Source: Hydnum rufescens UP504 | Taxonomy: Eukaryota; Basidiomycota; Agaricomycetes; Cantharellales; Hydnaceae | Assembly (NCBI GenBank): GCA_014904985.1 | Contig: MU129111.1 | Location: 42,485 to 106,484 of the forward strand | DNA: 64,000 nucleotides | Reading direction: 5' to 3' | The notes under the pieces: model-generated | Seen by the model: only the letters and a program-made list of their open reading frames with translations | Database searches by the model: none | What the model was told of the DNA's origin: nothing | Translations under genes and position numbers: made by a program | Shown: positions 22,308 through 34,699 of the stretch, one piece after another | Layout of the letters: every line of letters starts with the position of its first letter | Numbering within the stretch: position 1 is the stretch's first letter

Positions 22308-24644
22308 TTATTTAGCACGGTACTTCGCGGCTATAAGCTCCGATGCTCTCTCTGCAACGACGTAGACTAGACCTTGAGGGTGAGCGGCCGGGACGTACGG
22401 CTTGAGTCAGACATCAAACAGAAAGCAAGTCTCAGCGTCGTCAATCAGGGAGCGCGAACGATATAAAATAACGCACGAAGACACCAGCATCCACAACGCG
22501 AAGCCCGTTGACCCCCTTAACCGTGAGATCTGGATCTAGGACGCCACTGGAACTCCCCCGCGCGGAGAGAGCCGTTGTACAGGCGGGATGCCACGAACCG
22601 AGGGTGAAGTTGTGTACATATTCCTCGATCTCATCATCCGTCTGGGCGGCAGCGTAGGCACCATACTCTCCGATGATGTAATCTTTAAACGCCGGGGCCT
22701 TGAAGAATTCTCGGGCTGCCTTGACACCTGCAGGAGAATTGTAGAAGTAAGGAATCGCTCACTACCAACACCAGATCAACGCTGAAGGGAGGGTCTATCA
22801 TACCTTCGACAGACATCTGGACATCTATCTTCTCAGTCAATAAACCGGGGTCGATAAGGGGGGCCGCGAATGGATCCGAGCTCTGTAGTATGACGCTCCC
22901 TCTTGAACTAGGGCTCAGGCTCACGACTCCTATTGCGACAACATTCCCTTCTTTCGGGGGCGACTCAAGAATACCGGCGTACCCATCTCCAAAGAGCAGT
23001 TCGAATTGGGGTGAATTCGACCCTGGCGAATCGTCTTTAACGCCGGGCAAGTTATAGATTGGTGAGTCCGGAGGGAGGCGAAGGAATGCTACCGCTTGGC
23101 TAGGTGTATTCGCAAGTGGTCCTGCACATTGGATTGCCACACATTTCAGTTGAACATATATAATGTACGAGCGAAGACGAGCAGGCGCTCGGTACCTGAT
23201 TGACTGGCCTCGAATCGAGTTTGGGCGTCCTGGGCCACCACAGGATCTCGGAGAATCTGATCCCATGTTTCAGTTGAATTGACATAACACTGGGTCGTTC
23301 ATTGTCGATTAAATAACGTCGTATGCTGGCGTATGCGGATATCAACATACATGATTGAAGAGCACGGTATGATCTTGTAGATTCTTTCCAACATCGGGAA
23401 GGTGCCGGATGACGGGAATATTGAACTTGTCGAGCTGAGCTTTATCACCAATCCCGGAGAGAAGAAGAATTTGAGGCGAATTGATTGCACCTCCCGAAAC
23501 GATGACTTCGTTCGTCGCATGCACCGTGAATCTGGTGCCAGCTGCAAGCCAAGTATTCCTCGATCAGCTGCACATAACAGACAAGGTTGGGACTCCTCAC
23601 AGCTCAAACTTTCAGCAAACTCTACCCCAATGGCCACAGGCTCGTCACCATCGTTCTTGAACAGAATTCTTGTGACATGTACCCCAGTAAGAATGTGCAG
23701 GTTGGGACGCTTAATTACTTCCGCAGTAAGATAATCGGTGGATGAACTGCGGATTCCTCCGCCATTCGATCCAGGAAGCCAGCCAACACCCAGTGGGAGC
23801 CCCGCATTGATATCTTTATTATAACGAAATCGATCGTCGTCGGTTTCGCGTGCAGCCTGAATGATTTTGTTATAAGTAGGCCCAACATTATTGGGAAGAG
23901 AAACACGAATGGGGCCACTATGGCCGTGCACGTGAGGGTCATAATCGTTCGAGATGTCCCGACCATCTGTTGGGGGGACGAAGTTCTCGCTCTATAAGGG
24001 GACGAGGAATTCGAGCAATCATTTCCCGACAAACCACGAGGAACATTCACCTTGAGAGCGAGAGGAAGAATCGATTTCCAGGACCAGCCGTCGTCACCTG
24101 TTATGGTAGCGATGCGATCCCATTCTTCAATACTTCCCCGCATGTAAAACATATAATTGATCTGAGAGCCCCGAACATATACGGGACATTAGGGAAACTC
24201 AAAATACATTCATTGGCGATACACCCACAGTGGAAGTCCCGCCCAAGATTTTGCCGCGAGGATAATCAGGAGTGCGTCCCCCAAGCCCGGCTTGGGATTG
24301 GAGAACATATGGCCAGTTGTACACTTGTCCAAGAGATGCTTGCTGCGAAAGTAAGGGGACTATAGTCTCGGGTGTACCGGAGTTACTGGAAATTCACGAT
24401 TCAACAACGTGAGAAGATCCACTGGGAATTCACACGAGCGTACGGGCCTCCAGCTTCTAGCAGAAGCACCTTGAACGACGGATCTTCCGAAAGACGACTT
24501 GCCACTACTGCGCCAGCGGTCCCACCTGGGGCAAACTCGCTTCTCAATGATCGCCCAGGGAGGGAAAGACTGAAATTAAGGTAGTTTACCTCCAACGACG
24601 ATAAAGGAGTATTCCTGCTCGGAAATGAGTTGAGGGAGAGCCAT
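22308..24644 (-). CDS. GMC oxidoreductase, copy A (aryl-alcohol/choline-type), spliced
   Basis: FAD-dependent alcohol oxidase or dehydrogenase of the glucose-methanol-choline family. Start ATG 24644-24642. The first intron splits the FAD motif [15 protein letters not shown]. Next come [32 protein letters not shown] (GMC signature region), [31 protein letters not shown] (GMC signature 2) and [11 protein letters not shown] carrying the first catalytic His. The last exon, [14 protein letters not shown], carries the second, and AKYRAK precedes TAA 22308-22310. About eight short introns are needed, with consensus ends and matching phases where I checked (for example GTGGGT after GGTST). I see no obligatory frameshift, so the gene may be intact. 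The exact substrate cannot be read. Copy B is about 96% identical by eye. Confidence 0.88.
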
Positions 24645-25077
24645 GGTGAACTAGGGAAAGAGTCCACGAACACTTTATACATCTGAGTAAATAGCAGCAG
24701 GCGGTGGTGAGAATATTACCCATCATGGACAGCCACGATCAGATTCAGAACCAGTTCCATCCCGCGTGGAAGAAAGATAACCCTCGAAATTAAATCAATG
24801 AATCATCTCGCCGTAACATCTCGCCGTAACTGGCGGGGAGGCGAAAGCGGGGTTTGCCGCTATCACATTCACTGAAATCAAACACCCTCAAAACATGAAA
24901 TACTAAAACGAGTCTTTCTGGTTCTCGGAGCGTGGGAGAGATAAGAGAAAATGATATCAAAGGCGGTGGGGGATGGTGAAGTCCTGGAGGTGCTTCGCGA
25001 CTGATGCTATCGAAAAAACAAAAACGCTCTAGGCCTCTGAAACTACAGAAATTGCAATCATCTTCTCACGGATCTTA
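24645..25077. promoter_or_regulatory. Upstream region of GMC A
   Basis: No gene. The last 100 bases align with 34.47-34.56 kb behind GMC B, so this is ancestral flank up to the insertion point of the 747-bp element. Confidence 0.4.
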
Positions 25078-25824
25078 CAGCTGTTTGCAATTTACAAGGC
25101 GCGGCGGAAATTTTACATCCGGGGGATGGGTGCCAATAGTGAAATCGAACGCAGCCCATATCTTGCCCAATTCCTACGATAAAAATATGAAAAATATACC
25201 ATTAGATAGCCCTATGTGTTACCTAGCAACACACACTGTTATATTTGCTTGAACTTCTGAATTAATCATGGTAGAGGAGGTGTCGACGGGAGTCCACCCT
25301 TGACCACACAAGCTTGTCTGAAGCCAAATCTCATTGGAATATTTCCTAAATATTTTTTAACGTGTAATACAAGTGCTTCTAGCGCCTTGGGGCCTTTTTT
25401 TTTTTTGGATCTTTGTATTTCTTGCACACAGAAAGGACATATATTTATCTAGGTGAATACATGTCCTTTCTGTGTACAAGAAATACAAGCGCCCAATTAA
25501 AAAAGGCCCCAGGGCGCTAGAAGCACTTGTATTACGCGTTAAAAAATATTTTAGGAAATATTCCAATGAGATTTGGCTTCAGACCAGCTTGCGTGTGGTC
25601 AAGGGTGGGCTCCCGTCGACACCTCCTCTACCACAATCAATTCAGAAGTTCAAGCAAATATAACAGTGTGTGTCGCTAGGTAACACAGAGGGCTATCTAA
25701 TGGTATATTTTTCATATTTTTATCGTAGGAATTGGGCAAGATATGGGCTGCGTTCGATTTCACTATTGGCGCCCATCCCTCGGATGTAAAATTTCCGCCG
25801 CGCCTTGTAAATTGCAAACAGCTG
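25078..25824. mobile_element. 747-bp palindromic fold-back MITE with TA target duplication
   Basis: Two arms of about 363 bp (25078-25440 and 25461-25824) are near-perfect inverted copies separated by a 20-bp loop. The ends are CAGCTGTTTGCAATTTAC and its inverse, flanked by TA (25076-25077 and 25825-25826). At 34564-34565 the paralogous unit has the same flanks joined through a single TA (ggatctTAatcc), which is the unoccupied site. No protein is encoded; the matching frames in both arms follow from the palindrome. The terminal CAG and TA duplication fit the Tc1/mariner-pogo superfamily. It must have inserted after, or in only one product of, the segmental duplication. Confidence 0.93.
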
Positions 25825-25931
25825 TAATCCGCCGGTGTTGTTGCGCAGTACCCACGCACACTGAATGAGAAATATCTAAACTAGCCATTCACAGATTACG
25901 TGAGCACAACAGTAGCCATACAGTATTCAGA

Positions 25932-26290
25932 GATCCTGAAAATTCTTGGTGTTCCACGTCTCCGCCGGTTGGACGATCGTACACTTGTGCACTGGCTTTC
26001 ACAGTATTTCCTCATAGTTCTTCCGCACTCTCGTATCGCTCTAGGACGAGATGGAGGACCCGGGCTGGCTTGATACGCCGCGTGTAGTGCAGTTTCGAAT
26101 CGAACGACTGGTTAGTCTTGCGTGGGTCGTGGAACATATTCAGAAATACGATCAAGATGTGATCATCGTCCTCACGCTGAGAGATGAGTGAGTCTAGGTA
26201 TCTGAAGTGCTGCACTCCTTGGTACTCTTTGATAATTCGCTCCGAGACTTCAGTGGGAAGGCGAGGGAAGCGGCCGTTTTGCGAAACCAT
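25932..26290 (-). pseudogene. Truncated F-box gene fragment, copy B
   Basis: Starts MVSQNGRFPRLPTEVSERI, matching the F-box start of copy A, and continues through DDHILIVFLNMF and ARVLHLVLERYES with small deletions. It then stops aligning near attcagagatcctgaaaatt (A position about 12930). It keeps the F-box but has lost the C-terminal two thirds, so no functional protein is expected. It marks the junction between duplication units A and B. Confidence 0.8.
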
Positions 26291-27087
26291 TAGGGCGCAA
26301 CAACTGGAGCAGCAATCGGCTAATCGGCTAATCGGGAACGGACTTCACATTTCATGGAATCATTTTGGTGCTCACCACTAGTGATACCGCCTTGCGTTCG
26401 GAGCGTGTTTTCTGCTTCTAAACGGTCTCCTGGCAGAGCCGGTGACCTCGACCCCCTGTCTGGGATTGAATTCATCCATCCCTGGTCTGTCCTATCTGCA
26501 TTGAAAATTTGGCGACCGCGAAGAATTTCCCCAGGACGCGCCAACCGGATTCCAAGTGCCTCCAAAATCCTTATGGGCACAATGTCGATCAAGCAAGGTG
26601 TGACGTGCCATCTAACTCAACGGCACTCGTGTCATCAGAGTTGGGCGAAATACGGAGAGGAGGTGGGATATTTTTTCTCTTCTCTCTCTAAATTCAACTC
26701 TCGCTCGTGCATGCCTATCTAACACCCCCCCTTTCCCCTGGGTTTGCCTCCCAATCCTTCTTTTGTCGCTGGACCTTGACATAATAATTTGAAATCTGCG
26801 AAAGGCGCGATCAGTATCTCTTGGCCTGATTACCAGGTTCATTGAAGAGCATTCCTGATAGTTATGGCAAGATTTTGTCCATCGGGGCTGCTCTCCTCAA
26901 GCCTTTGTCCTGCGCATCCCAAGATTTTACTAGAGCTCCGAGATCTACGGCTTCCGTGCTCTCCATGACCTGTCGTCGTCTATGTACCGCTGTGCGTCAA
27001 TCCATATTCTAAAGTGAATCGACCCTTCCACGGTGTCATACCCTCTGACAGATTTGGAGCAGTAACCATTTCTGTATCCCTAATATC
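26291..27087. other. Spacer of unit B, paralogous to 13.4-14.4 kb
   Basis: Repeats the copy A spacer with many substitutions. No independent gene supported. Open frames here on either strand are short and interrupted. Confidence 0.45.
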
Positions 27088-27351
27088 CAGTCAGCACTCG
27101 GGTTGGACATTCTCGGTTTCATGGTCTCGTACCCAGATCCACAGGTAAGTGGCAGGTCTCCCTAGGAAGTTATAAACGAGACTCCCTTCGACTGATTTCA
27201 GTTCTTTGATTGGCGACCCTCAGTTCATTTCGACGCTGCGGACGTTCACGATGCTATCTATGAGGGTCGAGGGCCTTCTCGATTTGCAAGATTTGTACAT
27301 GTATTCCCCTTCATCCAATGGCATACTCATCACTATACCGCCAGTTTGTAG
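27088..27351 (+). other. Possible two-exon plus-strand ORF, copy B
   Basis: The exon ending LDILGFMVSYPDPQ is joined by intron 27145-27201 (GTAAGT to TTTCAG) to a final exon 27202-27351 of exactly 50 codons with stop, which includes FFDWRPSVHFDAADVHDAIY and GRGPSRFARF. The intron and the exon 2 reading frame are shared with copy A. A stop lies upstream in the presumed first exon (near 27047), so the 5' end is unknown or decayed. It is convergent with NLR B, 14 bp from its stop. Confidence 0.35.
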
Positions 27352-27365
27352 ATACTTGGTAGAAA

Positions 27366-30300
27366 CTATAGACAATCCTGGGTGTCGAGAAGCACAACAC
27401 GGCCATCGAGACACCCGAATGCAACCCGAGATTGAAGGGGCGGGCCCATGGCTTCAATATTGCAACTTCGTAGATAAGAAGGAGGAATATAGCAGATACG
27501 TGTAACATGATTGCCAGGCATTCGCTGCATAGTTATCCACCGACCATCATAAGACCAAGTGGGGGCAATAAAGCTGACAGAAGACGGGTGCTCCACAGTG
27601 GATGACTCAGGCTCTAAGCGATGAGGAGGCTGGGAAGTCAAATCCCATAGGTAGGTCCCTTTGTGACTTTTTGTAATCAAAGTTTGAGCATCAGCTGAAA
27701 ATGCAATGTGATGAATTACAGCATCATGGCCGCCACTTCGGATTGGAATGGATGTGCCTGATACAACATCCCACAACTGGATAGATGCATCATATGCAGC
27801 TGAAGCCAGTTGTAAACCATTTGGTGAAAATGCAACACACCGAACTGGGTGAGAATAGCCTGCTAGGACTGCAATAGGTATGCCCAATGTGGCATCCCAC
27901 AGCCGAATAGAATGGTCACTGGAGCCTGAGACCAGTCGCAAACTGTCCAGTGAAAATGCTACGGAATTAACGGAAGCGGTATGACCTCGTAGGATTGCAA
28001 AGGCTTTGCCCGACATGGCATCCCACACCCGAATGGTACAGTCCCTGGAGGCCGAGGCCAGTCGCAAACCGTCCGGTGAAAATGTGAGACTACGGATCTG
28101 ATCTGAATGGCCTTCTATTGCTGCAGTGGACATGTCCAATGTAGCATCCCACAAATGGACAGGTGAGGAATCTGCAGCCAATAGCAAGCCATCGGGTGTA
28201 AACACAACTGATTTAACCCCCCTGCCGTGGCCCTTGAGGATGGTAATGGGTGCACCAGATTTGGCATTCCAGACTCGTATTGATCTATCATGGGAACCAG
28301 ATGCCAGTTGCATCCCATCTGGTGAAAATGCAACAGAATGAATCACATCAGAGTGGCCCTCTAGGAGAGCAATGGGGACCCCAGACATGCTGTCCCATAA
28401 CCGGACAGAAGAATAATCCGAACTCGCCAATAGTGAGCCATCGGGTGAAAATGCAATGGAAAGAACCCAGCCGGCAGTGCCAACTAGTACTGCAATAGGT
28501 ATGCCCAATGTAGCATCCCACAACCGGATGGAAGCATCAGTGGAGCCTGATGCTAGTCGTGACCCATCAGGTGAAAATGCAACAGAACTAACCCGGGCAG
28601 TATGTCCTTCTAGAATTGTAATCAGCACACCCGACCCGGCATCCCACAAGCGTACAGAACAGTCAAAGGAGCCTGATGCCAATCTTGATCCATCCGGTGA
28701 GAATGCCACACTCTGAACATTGTCCAAATGACCTTTTAACGCTCCAATGAGGATGCCCAAAGTGGCATCCCAGAGCCGGACAGATAAGTCAGAGGAGCCC
28801 GAAGCCAATCGGCGGCCATCAGGTGAAAATGCAACAGAATTAACCCAGTCCATATGGCCTTCTAGGACTGTAATGAGGAGACCTGATGCAACATCCCACA
28901 ACCGTATGGATGAGTTACAGGAGCCCGATGCTAATTGCAAGCCATCTTTTGAACAGGCTATGGAGAGAATGGGGTCATTATCACCATTGAAACTGGCCAG
29001 GCTCTGCGGCCACTGAGGGCTGATGCCTTGGAGCACGCAGATAGAGTCGCTTGCCTCACTGCGATATACTTTGTATAACACAGAGGCATGAGGAGTAAAT
29101 GGCAATGCAGATTGATATATGTGCAATGCACTTGCTCTTATCACATCGGCGTGAGCAAGGACAAATCGGTATACATCTTCCAGCATAATAATCAGAGTTG
29201 ATTCACATTTGGAGAGTACCTATCATCGATGGCAATACAAAAATTAGTAGGTCATTTAATGATGAGGCATAGATGGACATACTGCCCAGCGGCACGCCTC
29301 CTGAATGATTCTTGCAACACTCTGGATACTGTGTAGCAGGCTCATGGCCTCAATCCACCACAAAATCGACCGCATTGCGAATTCCTCCAGGGCTCCCATC
29401 ACTTTCTCATCTCCAACGTCGACACGCGACAAATGTGACGCCCAAAACAGACACGCGTATCGTACCTCCGGAGGCAGCGCCTTCGCCACTTTCGCTTCGA
29501 ATCCATCGACCTCACTGTTCAACAGCGACGCATCTCCAATACCGGCCACATCCCGTTCGAGATACAGGCCCATCAGGCTGAAACATCGCAGGGCGTGCCG
29601 TCGCTCTTGCACTGGGACCCGAACAATCAAGAATCCCGGGATGGTACACCGCAAAGGGTTGGTGATGAAGTCAACGAAAGAAGGGTGATAGATACGAGGA
29701 ACGTCATCTTCGTCAGATGGCGGGATTATAACCGAATGAAGGTGGCGTAAAGTATTATTCACCATCTCAGCATTGCTTTCCGCGAAATTTGCCAAGGAAT
29801 GAAGGGGGAGGGGTTGGCGCAGCAGCACAATACTACCAACAACAATCTGGAACCGATTCTGAACCAGCCCTGGATTCGAATCGGATAATGACTTGCGGAG
29901 CAGCCTCCCGTAAAGGTAGTCCAGCTGCTTGTACGGCATCACTTCCGACGGATCTCCAATTTCAAGGGATTGAGTGCCAAGAATAAGGTCCAGATGCTCG
30001 CGGGGGGCCAGTGCACGATTGTCACCGATGAATCGGATACATGTCGCAGCAAAAATGAACAATTTTCCTGACTTCTGTACGAGGGCGTGCTTCTCAGCTT
30101 CCGTGCTCCAATCTCGGGGTATGGAAAGACCCAGTCTCCGAGGAATCTTTTCCAACTCTGTTCGAATATAAAGTTCGATATCCTGCTGGATAACCGATGC
30201 TTCCACATTATGGAGAATTGTCTTTGCGTAATTCTCAAACTGGTTGAATACCGATGAGATATGGAATTCGGGTCTACTGGTGACGAATATGCGAAGGAAT

Positions 30301-31088
30301 GGTATTCGAGTTGCGTGGGAGAAGAGAAGTCGTAGAATGTCTGTTGCCCCTCTTTCCTCACATTCGTCGAGTGCATCAAGGATGATAAGTGTGGGACGCC
30401 GGTTCTGACGGATCGTGAGGAGTGGGTCCACGATCAAACCCTGCAGCTGACGCAATAAACTTCGGTCCTCGATTCCCTCATCTTCTTTGAGGGCCTCCAC
30501 AATAACGGACTTGAATCGATCGTCAGAATTCGCGAGTTGGAAGGCGAGTGTAGGAAACACAGTGTGTGGGTCACATAGGGCCCGGTCGCTCCGAGAAAAG
30601 AAGAAAGTTGCTCCTAGCATACCCTTCTCCTCTGCTCGCTCGGCGACCGTGGCTGCAATGGTTGACTTGCCAATCCCTGCAAGCCCATTGAGCCAATACA
30701 CAGGGTGTGCATTATCATCAGTGAGCCCCAACCATGACATGATATCCGCCAATATATCGACTCGGGTGCCCTCGAGACATGGGGAGGGCGCATCCTTGCG
30801 AGCAGAGTTATACTCTGCGTGACGGGCACGAACGGACATCAAACGTGAGATTCCGGTCGATCCTCGCATGTCTGGAGGAATATAAAGTAGGGGTGAGCAG
30901 TTGTAAGGCGAAGTCTGGGAGCGAAGCACTCACAGTTGAAATTGATAGCAACGTTTCCTCCATGGCCACCAACAGCGACACCATCCCCAACCGCATCACC
31001 CCCTTTACCAGTTCCTTAGCCACAGGAATGAGTACAGCAACAGAGGAATCAACGGAAACTCACTTATAGAGAGGTGGGGCGGTTCCAT
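27366..31088 (-). CDS. NACHT-WD40 NLR (HET-E/NWD-like), copy B, apparently intact, 1182 aa
   Basis: Exons 31088-31064, 31014-30934, 30871-29283 and 29219-27366. Introns of 49, 62 and 63 nt are all GT-AG, and the total is 1183 codons with stop and no internal stop. Exons 1 and 2 encode a Gly/Asp/Val-rich N-terminus (TGKGGDAVGDGVAVGG). Exon 3 holds the NACHT NTPase: Walker A GLAGIGKST near 30670, Walker B LIILDALDECEE near 30385, then a helical region. Exon 4 holds about 11 WD40 repeats, mostly 42 aa with the core VAFSPDGxRLASGSxDxSIRLWDA, and a degenerate final blade. Fungal NLRs of this type sense non-self through the repeats. No HET, HeLo or other known effector domain precedes NACHT here, so signalling is unclear. 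This is the parent-type copy for judging copy A. Confidence 0.93.
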
Positions 31089-31819
31089 GACAGAGAACAC
31101 CGGTGCCAGCCAAGGGATGATTCCTCAAGATGGATTTAGAAGATGTAGCCGATGGGCCTAATTTAACGTGGAAGGTAATTGGTCAGAGATCGCGATCGTG
31201 GGCTCTGATCGGCAGTAAGGGGGAATTTGTGCAACACTACGATGGAGGCGAAGCGATTAGATAATCACGACAAGTCTCCCTATTAGAACTCCCTTCTGTT
31301 ATAGATTACCATGGGTGTTTTAAACGAACGAAAATCGTCTTTCACTAGTATCTCCCTCTCAAAGGCTCTACCCCTAGAAGGAAGGGTAGAACCGATCTAC
31401 ACTCCGTGCTCCTTCACGTTCTCGGGAACCTTGTCCATTAGATCTAACCATTCTCCCAGCCCATTCTCATCCACACCCCGCACCCAATCGTCACCAACTC
31501 CCAATCTCTCCAATTTTTCCCATTCTGTGGGTACGAGGGAGAAGTTCGCCCAAACTGTGGCTCCCACGGTTGCCCTTCCCACCCCTTCTACTACTAGTAT
31601 GCTTAATGGCCAAATAGTATTGCCGTGAAAGCTGAGCCATCAACTGACTCGGCTTGGCTCCTAATAGCAGACCTACGGCTTCAAGCCGCGGCAACACTAC
31701 AATATTTGCATCAGCGTTCCTTTATTTTCACAACACAGTCCCACCTGCTGGAACAGGGTATTTGATTTGAACCAAGACAAACCCACGCCAGCCCACCCTA
31801 ATAACTAAATATTGATTCC
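31089..31819. promoter_or_regulatory. NLR B upstream region and GMC B downstream flank
   Basis: No gene. The first part aligns with 18.5-18.9 kb and the next with 20.7-20.83 kb, meeting at 31462-31463, which is the unoccupied site of the 1.8-kb fold-back element. The FMO remnant of unit A is absent; the alignment resumes near 31670 with the GMC flank (cggcttcaagccgcggcaac). Confidence 0.6.
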
Positions 31820-34151
31820 CTATCTAGCACGGTACTTTCCAGCTATAAGCTCCGATGCTCTCTCTGCAACGACGTAGACTAGACCTTGAGGGTGAGCGGC
31901 TGGGACGTACGGCTTGAGTCACATATCAAACAGAAAGCAAGTCTCAGCGTCGCCAATCAGGGAGCACGAACGATATAAAATGACGCACGAAGACACCAGC
32001 ATCCACGACGCGAAGTCCCTTAACCCCTTTAACTGTGAGATCTGGATCTAGGACTCCACTGGGACTCCCCCTCGCCGAGAGAGCCGTTGTACAAGCGGGA
32101 TGCCACGAACCGAGGGCGAAGTTGCGTACATATTCCTCGATCTCATCATCCGTCTGGGCAGCAGCGAAGGCACCATACTCTCCGATGATGTAATCTTTGA
32201 ACGCTGGGGCCTTGAAGAATTCTCGGGCTGCCTTGATACCTGCAGGATAATTACAGAAGTAAGGAATCCTTCACTACCAACACCAGATCAACGGGTTTAC
32301 CATACCTTCGATAGACATCTGGATGTCAATTTTCTCAGTCAATAAGCCGGGGTCGATAAGGGGGGCCGCGAATGGATCCGAGCTCTGCAATACGACGCTC
32401 CCTCTTGAACTAGGGCTCAGGCTCAGGACTGCCATTGTGACAAAATTTCCTTCTTTCGGGGCCGACTCAAGAATGCCGCCGAACCCATCTCCAAAGAGCA
32501 GTTCGAATTGGGGTGAATTCGGCCCGGGCGAATCGTCTTTAACGCCAGGCAAGTTATAGATTGGTGAGTCCGAAGGGAGACGAAGGAATACTACCGCTTG
32601 GCTAACCGTATTCGCAAGTGGTCCTGCACATTGGATTGCCACACATTTCAGTTGAACACATATGATGTACGAGCGAAGACGAGCAGGCGCTCGGTACCTG
32701 ATCGACTGGTCTCGAATCGAGTTTGGGCGTCCTGGGCCACCACAGGGTCTCGGAGAATCTGATCCCATGTTTCAGTTGAATTGACATAACACTGGGTCGT
32801 TCATTGTCAATTAAATGATGTTGCATGTTGACACATGCGGATATATACATACCTGATTGAAGAGCACGGTATGATCTTGTAGATTCTTTCCAACGTCAGG
32901 AAGGTGCCGGACGACGGGAATATCAAACTTGTCAAGTTGAGCTTTATCACCAATCCCGGAGAGAAGAAGAATTTGAGGCGAATTGATTGCACCTCCCGAA
33001 AGAATGACTTCGTTCGTCGCATGCACCGTGAATCTGGTGCTAGCTGCAACCCAAGTATTCCTCGATCAGCTGCACATAACAGACAAGGTTGGGGCTCCTC
33101 ACAGCTCAAACTTTCAGCAAACTCTACCCCAATGGCCACAGGCTCGTCACCATCGTTCTTGAACAGAATTCTTGTGACATGTGCCCCAGTAAGAATGTGT
33201 AGGTTAGGGCGCTCAATTACTTCCGCCGTAAGATAATTGGTGGATGAACTGCGGATTCCTCCGCCATTCGATCCAGGAAGCCAGCCAACACCCAGTGGGA
33301 GCCCCGCATTGATATCTTTATTATAACGAAATCGATCGTCGTCGGTTTCGCGTGCAGCCTGAATGATTTTGTTATAAGTAGGCCCGAGATTATTGGGAAG
33401 AGAAACACGAATGGGGCCACTATGGCCGTGAACGTGAGGGTCATAATCGTTCGAGATGTCCCGACCATCTGTCGGGGGGACGAAGTTCTCGCTCTATGAG
33501 GGGAAGAGGAATTCGAGCAATCATTTCCCCACAAACCACGAGAAACATTCACCTTGAGAGCGAGAGGAAGAATCGATTTCCAGGACCAGCCGTCGTCACC
33601 TGTTATAGTAGCGATGCGATCCCATTCTTCAATACTTCCCCGCATGTAAAACATATAATTGATCTGAGAGCCCCGAATATATGCAGGGCATTAATAGGAA
33701 GATCTCGAAATACATCCATTGGCAATAGCACCCACAGTGGAAGTCCCGCCCAAGATTTTTCCGCGGGGATAATCAGGAGTGCGTCCCCCAAGCCCGGCTT
33801 GAGATTGGAGAACATATGGCCAGTTGTACTCTTGTCCAAGAGATGCCTGTCTTGAACGTAAGGGCACTATAGTCTCTGGTGTACCGGAGTTACTAGAAAT
33901 TCACGGTTTAACAACATGAGAAGATCCACTGGGAATTCACACGAGCGTACGGGCCTCCAGCTTCTAGCAGAAGCACCTTGAACGACGGATCTTCCGAAAG
34001 ACGACTTGCCACTACTGCGCCAGCGGTCCCACCTAGGGAAAACTCGCTTCTCAATGATCGCTCAGGGAGGGAAAGACTGAAATTAAGGTAGTTTACCTCC
34101 AACGACGATAAAGGAGTATTCCTGGGCGGAAATGAGTTGAAAGAGAGCCAT
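31820..34151 (-). CDS. GMC oxidoreductase, copy B, spliced
   Basis: Start ATG 34151-34149, stop TAG 31820-31822. Same exon order as copy A, with the FAD motif split by the first intron, [42 protein letters not shown], the HPACTTALS region and the C-terminal [12 protein letters not shown] followed by GKYRAR. Splice sites match those of copy A and I see no forced frameshift, so it may be functional. A small deletion near 32295 shortens the intron after EGMV. The two copies are far more alike (about 96% by eye in the 250 bases compared) than parts of the neighbouring NLR copies. Promoter sequence should lie in 34152-34560. Confidence 0.88.
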
Positions 34152-34699
34152 GGTGAACTAGGGAAAGAGTCCACGAAACAATTTATACATCTGAATACAT
34201 AGGAGGTGGTGAGAATATTATCTATATGGCCAGCCACGATCAGATTGAGAGCTAGTTCCATCGATTCTCTCGCGAGCGGGGTTTGCCGCTATCACGTGCA
34301 CTGATATCGAGGCGCGAATAAGCGCTCAAAGGAAAGCGAAGATCGGTCCTGGAGTCTTTCGGCCTCTCGGATCATGAGAGAGATGAAAAAAATTATTAGG
34401 AAGCCCTTATCTTATGCATTTGCTTTGGAGACCTCCAAAAGGCAAGGTGGGTGGGACGGAACAGCCCAGGAGGTATTTCACCACGATCGAGGCTGATGTC
34501 ATCGCAAAAAATGCTCTGGGCCTTTGAAAACTGCCGAAATTGAGGTCTTCTTTGGACGGATCTTAATCCATGGTTGCACGGTACCCACGCGCAACGAATG
34601 AGAAATATCCTGAAATATCGCGATTCACAGATCACGTGGTCGGTCCTGTGGCCATCACCGGGAATTGCTGAAGTTTTGAACACAATACTGCACAAACAG
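34152..34699. other. GMC B upstream region with unoccupied MITE site
   Basis: No gene. Aligns with 24.7-25.08 kb and with 25.83-25.93 kb, joined at a single TA (34564-34565) where unit A carries the 747-bp palindromic element. Confidence 0.65.

Noticed and set aside
25004..25859. Two open frames on opposite strands encoding nearly the same 70-residue sequence
   Set aside because: They are a mirror image forced by the inverted arms of the 747-bp palindrome, have no known domain, and do not extend past the element in a meaningful way.
27206..27505. 100-codon plus-strand frame overlapping the NLR B end
   Set aside because: It is an alternative frame of the spliced candidate exon and partly antisense to the NLR; substitutions between copies do not favour it.
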